Source: Paraphysomonas bandaiensis (lineage: Eukaryota; Chrysophyceae). Taken from it: DNA of 64,000 bases. The translations under genes were made by a program, and so were the position numbers. Each line of letters starts with the position of its first letter. The stretch's first letter is position 1. The stretch covers positions 248,001 to 312,000 of the forward strand of contig CBFFRP010000410.1 in the NCBI GenBank assembly GCA_965644295.1. The letters are read 5' to 3'. Shown here piece by piece: positions 58,649 to 64,000 of this stretch. The notes under the pieces were generated by a model that worked only from the letters and a program-made list of their open reading frames with translations, had not been told where the DNA came from and ran no database searches.

Positions 58649-59737
58649 GCTAGTGAAAGCCGTGGGCTTTTATAACACCCTTTGACACGTTTATGACATC
58701 GCTATAATGTGATAACTAACGATATATAATATGCAGATATGTAGGATGAGTACCCGGTTTAATGCTAACGAATGTAGTGGGTTTAGATTATTATTAAGAG
58801 AAAAGACTACAGACCGCTAGATGACTAGGATTTACCCTCAAACACACGATATTCATGGTCCACCCATCTCATTATCGATTTCGCAGGTCGGTGCACAATT
58901 TGATAAGGGGCCTTAGGTCTGAGGTGTAAGGATGGCATGGGTGATATTTTGGACAAGTATGAATGTGTAACATTCGCTGCGAATATTGTGCACAGTTGAT
59001 ATGTATTAATGCATTTAACGGTTGGAATGAGATTCACGGCAATGCAATCTCATTCCAACCGTTAAATGCATTAATACATATCAACTGTGCACAGCGAATG
59101 TTACACATTCATACTTGTACCAAAATATCACCCATGCCATCCTTACACCTCAGTTTAATATTGAAAGTCTTATTATTAGCAATAGGCATTAAAAACCTGC
59201 ACCAAATTAGTAGCTAGATGAATGCTAGACAAACTAGTTAGACCTCTACCTGTAACTAATCAGGTGCGGAAGCTGCTTATGCGTCGCCGCAAGCACCAAG
59301 GTGCGACCACTTCCGCTATGAGCTATGAGTGGGAAGAAGAATATCTGCTGACTATGTTTGCGGCTCACGTTAGTTTTCCAGAGAGAATCTCTCCAGTACT
59401 TATCCCCCAGAACACCACGAAAAGGTGTGAGTCTGACTTTGTTGATGGAGCCTCAGTCCTAATGCCCCTTATCAAATTGTGCACCGACCTGAGAAAATCG
59501 ATGGTGAGATGGGTGACCATGAATATCGTGTGTTTGAGGGTAAATCCTAGTCATCTAGCGGTCTGTAGTCTTTTCTTTTCTCTTAATAATAATCTAAACC
59601 TACTACATTCGTTTGCATTAAACCGGCTACTCATCCTACATATCTACATATTATATATATATATCGTTAGTTATCATATTATAGTGATGTCATAAACGTG
59701 TCAAAGGGTGTTATAAAAGCCCACGGCTTTCACTAGC
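58649..59737. mobile_element. Large foldback (palindromic) element
   Basis: The left arm (58649–59034) and right arm (59046–59737) are inverted copies around an 11-nt centre. Outer ends read GCTAGTGAAAGCC and GGCTTTCACTAGC. The arms match closely over about 390 bp, apart from a 9-nt extra in the left arm, a few substitutions and a 297-bp insertion in the right arm. There is no transposase. It looks like a foldback-type or MITE-like element and would form a very long hairpin. Confidence 0.9.
59154..59450. mobile_element. Small insertion nested in the foldback element, flanked by CCTCAG
   Basis: The right arm of the palindrome is interrupted here. CCTCAG stands on both sides (59148–59153 and 59451–59456), while the left arm has it once, as expected of a target-site duplication. 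Internal blocks (59266–59316 and 59316–59440) match 44445–44560 and 45665–45770. It is therefore a member of a dispersed family, perhaps a solo LTR or internally deleted element. Confidence 0.8.
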
Positions 59738-60229
59738 TTTAACATGAGCTATTGATAGAAACTCATTGGACGACACGTATATTTTCTACCCATCTACATT
59801 AGTGTATCATTTCCTTCCTTACGATTCATAATATGAATCGACTTTTGTTTTCGTTTGGATTGCATACTGCATACTTATACCCACCGAGAATGAGGAACTC
59901 CTGAATACAGAGAGAGAATGTGTGGAGAAAATGTTTTTGCCAACTTTTAGAGCAACCGTTTTCAGAACTTGGTCATGGTACAGACAGCAAGTTTTAAGAT
60001 CATAATGTGAAAGTGGCCCATCCCTACAGTGATGTAGTAGATATTAGGATATCCAGGTGTAGAAAATGAATATTGAATTAGTGAGACTAAATAGTAAATA
60101 GCAGTTGTTGGTATTAAATATAGTCCTCATTTGGAAATTTGACGAGTGCCTGAATAGCTGTATTTATTATTATAGGGCCACTGATAAGAAATCATCCTTC
60201 CCATAAATAGAATAGGCATTTAGTTTCTC

Positions 60230-60625
60230 ACTATTTTCATGGTCACTACCCAAATGTCTTTCAGGCTCAGACATCAATGACAGTAGCATTGGAGTATGTT
60301 GTAACCTCAATTGAAGTACTACTGTATAAGATGTGCCTAACACATAATTTAAGTCCTGCATTTACTCCAGTTATATATGAATATAATAAAGCTTGCTTAT
60401 ATTGCCTAGAATATGCAGTGGAAAATAGAGTCAGTTTGCACGATGCGGAGTTAGTTACATCTCAGGGACATATCGCAGTACCACGCATTCTAAATAAAAC
60501 TGAATATACTCAAAACTGCAAAGAAATGAGTCATATAACATTTAAAGCGCTATCATCTTTACTTCAGCAAAGAAACGATCACATAATCGACTTCTCAATC
60601 CAATATATCTTACTCCATAAGATCA
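60230..60625 (+). mobile_element. Copia RNase H remnant
   Basis: A 118-codon open frame (60277–60633) reads TVALEYVVTSIEVLLYKMC… and TPVIYEYNKACLYCLEYAVE. This parallels the VALS.TEAEY and P..IYEDNKACL landmarks of Copia RNase H, with most catalytic positions changed. It is a decayed fragment overlapping the end of the CIPK gene, not a host gene. Confidence 0.65.
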
Positions 60626-62307
60626 AGGGTTAGAAGTTTTCGGAGGCGAATTAATCAGAGAAGATATTTTCTTGTTTAATTCCGTGAATGCAGTGTGGAA
60701 CTCCATGATATCGCCCTTGCCCCTTCTCACCTGTGTGTGCACGCAACATTTAAAGATTACAAATGCAAAAGAAAACTATAACCTCTAACAAAGATATGGT
60801 CCCTGGATCTGCTAAAACGGCATATATCTGAACCGATATTCCAATCATTCCTTTGGCCGTTAAAAGAGTTGCCTTTGCCTTCATATTACTCGATTGTTGT
60901 GCCGTAACCTCAAATCCCATTTCACGAAGTGCCTCCGTTACACCACTCATCAGCCGATCGGGGCTTGAGTAGCTAGTGAACTGAAACGTTCTCTTGGTTA
61001 CTTTATCAGCCCGTGGTCGAAAAACTCTATCCAATGCGAATCCACCACACTGATTGACCAAGTCAAATGCATTCAAATGTTTCGGAGCCCGTGCTACTTC
61101 TTGCTGGCCATTATCACTGTCGGCACCACTGTCTGCCTCTTCAGCGTCTTCCACCGCGTTTTGTACTCCAGCCTCAATTTCCTTTTCCGTAGGAACTCTG
61201 GGAACTGCACGGCTGCTCTCGTGCCCTCCATCAACAGGAGCACCTGCCCTTCGGCGAGAATCTCTTCCACTTCCCATCACAGGTTTGCTGTCATCAGGTG
61301 GTGTATCCTGATCTTCTTTTGCCGCAGATCTTGCGGCAGCAACTGTGTTGTTAAGCGAAGGCGTCGGATGATAGCTCTTCGGCCCATCATCAAATGTAAC
61401 CCACGGGTGATTTCGCACATCAGTCAGAGTTACTCGTTCCTTTGGGTCAGCAACCAAAATCGAATCCAAAAGCGAACGAACTTCAGCAGAAAACCACGAC
61501 GGATAGGTGAAATCTGCCGCTTGAATCTTCGAAAATAAGGCCACAATGGTCGATTCGTCGAAAGGAAGAAACCCGGCAAGAAGAACATACAGTATAACTC
61601 CAATACTCCATACGTCTGCCTTCTTCCCTTCGTAACCGCGGTCAGCAAGAACCTCTGGGGCCACGTAATTTGGAGTTCCGCAAGTTGTGTGCAATAACTC
61701 TGTACGGGATGCACCATCACCATCAGCATCACCTACATATAACGATGACAGCCCAAAGTCGCTTATCTTAAGGTTTCCTTGCTCATCTAGGAGTAAGTTT
61801 TCTGGTTTCAAATCTCGGTGACATACTCCTAACCCATGACAGTATTCAACTCCTTCAACTAATTGGCGGAAATAAAAGCGAGCCATTTCTTCTGAAAAGC
61901 GGCCTTCGCTGACAATCTTATCGAACAGTTCCCCGCCAGTTACCAACTCCAAGACAATAAATATTTTCGTTCGCGATGCTAAAACTTCTTTCATGCCTAC
62001 AACATACTGATGTCTTACAATCTTCATGATTGATATTTCCTTCTTGATCTGTGGGCCCATATTTTGCTTCTGAATTTTTTCTTTGTCCAGAACCTGCAGA
62101 ACCCTCCAGTAAGAAACGACTGAAGCAGAGCGCACAGAATACCTTAATTGCAACAGGCTCTGAAGTTTCAGTGTTGACTGCATACTTAACCCTTAACGAA
62201 CAGCCATATCAATAAATTAAAATAGACGGAATTAGAGTGACGTACTTTCCGAACGTGCCTTCACCAAGAGTGCGAAACAGCTCGTACTTTCCGACTTTTT
62301 TAACCAT
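60623..62307 (-). CDS. CIPK: CBL-interacting protein kinase (CIPK/SnRK3 type)
   Basis: Exons 62307–62246, 62191–62143, 62093–60783 and 60730–60623 give 509 residues. The spliced N terminus rebuilds the ATP loop GEGTFGKVKYAV and VAIKVLDKEK. VCHRDLKPENLLLD, ISDFGLSS and CGTPNYVAPEVL complete a canonical Ser/Thr kinase. After an acidic, disordered linker there is a NAF motif (HLNAFDLVNQCGGFALDRVF) and a PPI-type C terminus (GDIMEFHTAFTELNKKI). In plants the NAF motif binds calcineurin-B-like Ca2+ sensors, which relieve autoinhibition. The same control is implied here, with a CBL partner elsewhere. It overlaps Copia debris at its 3' end and is divergent from the gene at 62801. Confidence 0.94.
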
Positions 62308-62800
62308 AATATTCAGGTAACTGTGACGACAACACACTGAGGGCCTATGAGCAGGCGAGGTTAATAATAAGTATCCCTGAACCCGTTTGTTAGGTGAAGG
62401 TGTTGGTGTTATGGGAGTGTATGTGCGTATATGTGTGTATACATATATATGCACTGTGGTATGGTGCTGTTGTATATCCATACTGCATACTCTGCATTGT
62501 ACAACGAACAACACAGCGGTATGTATCGTACACTGTATTCTCGGTATTCGAGGACATACCATGAACATACGGTGATGAGTCCCTAAGCATGTCTCAGTGT
62601 ACACACCGCCGCACATATAAACAGAGCGACGAAGCAAAGGCACACCATCTAAGACACGGCTGCCCATTTAGGCCATAGAAGTCTTTGAGTATGAGTCAAC
62701 GAGTGTTCTTCCCTAACAGACACATATCAGTATAGATAAGAGCCGTACAGATACACACTCACACTTATAGATAGATAGATATAGATACTGTGCTTACGTT
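62308..62800. promoter_or_regulatory. Divergent promoter region (CIPK / glycosyltransferase-like)
   Basis: 493-bp head-to-head gap with GTGCTGTTGTATATCC, ATACTGCATACTC and CATTGTAC words (62463–62500) and a GATA-rich stretch just before the downstream ATG. Confidence 0.5.
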
Positions 62801-63951
62801 ATGAGATTGTTATCACTGGCGGTCTGTTTCATTTTTGTGTTGCACTCTTTCAACTCCGCATCCGAACCATCACAACAACATGCCGGCCACCTCGGAGTTA
62901 TTGCTGTCTGTATCAGGTAAAGTCGTAGGGTTTGTTACTTCTTTATACGCCGATGTGTTAATACGCTCGATTTAGTGGACAAATTGGGCGCATGCAACCA
63001 GAGCATTTACGACAAAGTCTAGTCTCGGCGAATTTAGATTATTTCTTCAATATATATTTTAATCTGCATAGTGCGAACGCCGTATATACCTATCGTCGGC
63101 CTGCTGCTGAGTCACCTTATGCTGAAATGACCTCTCTCGAAATAGAAATGCACATGAAGTCAATGTTTCTCACTGAGAACTCGAAGTTAGAGAGCTTTAC
63201 CATACGTAATAGGAGAACGACGCAAGAGTGGATGGATATTTTACAGCACCCACTGGATCGAATAACGCAGTTCACAAGCAATCAAAATGTCATTTTAAAT
63301 ATGTACGAGCATCACCAATCATGTGCATCAGATATATTACAATCGGAGAAACGCTCAGGTATTCGGCATCAATGGGTAATTTGTACAAGAGAGGATGTGT
63401 ATTTCTTTTCACCGCTGCGACTTGGTGCTCTGCTTAACCGATATATGCTATCTGGGAGATATTGCGACCTTTTGACAAAGGATTGCTTGGGCTGGGGTGG
63501 ATTTAATATGCGATTGCAGTTGATGCGTCGTGACATAGGCTTAAAAGCGCTTCAGCGTATCACTTTCTACCGCGATATGTATAACTTAAACCTAACTGCA
63601 AAAATGCCGGAAATATTTGAGGTATTACAAGCGAATAGGCTTGGTATCACGTCATGTCTCTTGCCTGTCGAAGAGATGCCAGTCACTGCTGCCCGGCTCT
63701 CTTATATTAACGGTTCTCTGTGTTTTATTCATCCAGAGCTCAAGGATTACAACATTAGCAGCAGGCCATGTGTCCCGCAAGAGAGTATGGACTTCGCTAT
63801 TTCTCACATATGTCCCCGAGAAAAGACACGATATCAATTTATTCCCTGGCAGTCCTTTGCATTTGTTCCTAACTCTGCTTTTCCTAAAGCATCCAAGAAA
63901 TTGCTGTATTCCTCTGTCCGTAAACCTCATGCAAGTCGTAGGGGCTCTTGA
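62801..63951 (+). CDS. Secretory glycosyltransferase-like protein
   Basis: Exons 62801–62916 and 62976–63951 (TGA) give 363 residues. The start encodes a signal peptide or anchor (RLLSLAVCFIFVLHSF). Next come HLGVIAVCISGQIGRM and a segment ICTREDVYFFSPL resembling the R.D..Y motif in which an acidic pair would bind metal and sugar nucleotide. KDCLGWGGFNMR follows, then MPEIFEVLQANRLG. This order is that of several poorly studied eukaryotic glycosyltransferase-like families of the secretory pathway. Donor and acceptor cannot be told. The basic tail (KPHASRRGS) ends before the window edge, so the gene looks complete. Confidence 0.78.
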
Positions 63952-64000
63952 TATTAGAACCTAACTGTAATCTCTTTAATTTCGTAGTACTTGTAGTGTA

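Noticed and set aside
59222-59695. 157-codon frame in the foldback element
   Set aside because: It spans the boundary between the nested insertion and the inverted arm, so it is a chance fusion frame.
1-64000. tRNA, rRNA or CRISPR-like arrays
   Set aside because: I looked for B-box-like TTCGA words with cloverleaf context and for regularly spaced repeats and found none I could support.

Overview
The window is nuclear DNA from a gene-dense single-celled eukaryote. Genes are broken by GT–AG introns, mostly 44–61 nt, and all three standard stop codons end reading frames. A fused dihydrofolate reductase–thymidylate synthase, a plant-type CIPK kinase with a NAF motif, and a voltage-sensor/class III cyclase fusion together suggest a bikont protist, most likely of the stramenopile/alveolate side. 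I cannot name the genus. Gene models were made by hand: exons were joined so that splice phases agree and family motifs stay in frame.

Layout. 1–9.1 kb: the end of an unrecognised gene, a polytopic membrane protein, an LSD1/polyamine-oxidase-like flavoenzyme, the spliceosomal CCDC12/Cwf18 factor, and a zinc-ribbon–PA–RING protein. 10.0–16.3 kb: a gene-poor block with a decayed transposase-like gene, bounded by near-identical 367-bp direct repeats; the left one is a dead copy of the promoter and first exon of the next gene. 16.5–25.7 kb: a secreted giant of about 3,029 residues with 22 Ig-like repeats and a Cys-rich, TNFR-like tail. 26.3–33.7 kb: a coiled-coil/SBF2-like protein, a multi-span membrane protein, DHFR-TS and a PITH-domain protein. 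33.7–36.3 kb: Copia debris. 37.0–44.1 kb: a GTPase fused to a U-box, the actin-related protein ARP4, and an unrecognised helical protein. 44.1–46.9 kb: more Copia debris. 46.9–58.0 kb: the voltage-sensor cyclase, a mitochondrial [2Fe-2S] ferredoxin, a secretory PA–EGF–PDZ–PA protein, the APC2 cullin and a small basic protein. 58.1–60.6 kb: a large foldback element with a nested insertion, plus Copia RNase H. 60.6–64 kb: CIPK and a glycosyltransferase-like secretory protein.

Genes alternate strands almost perfectly, so most intergenic gaps are shared divergent promoters or convergent ends. The divergent gaps share short ACTGCTGTAT/GTACAG-type motifs. Housekeeping functions (splicing, APC/C ubiquitin ligase, chromatin ARP4, folate/dTMP synthesis, Fe–S electron transfer) are mixed with signalling genes (CIPK, cyclase). 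The least described items are the intronless GTPase–U-box fusion, the giant repeat protein and the PA–EGF–PDZ–PA protein.
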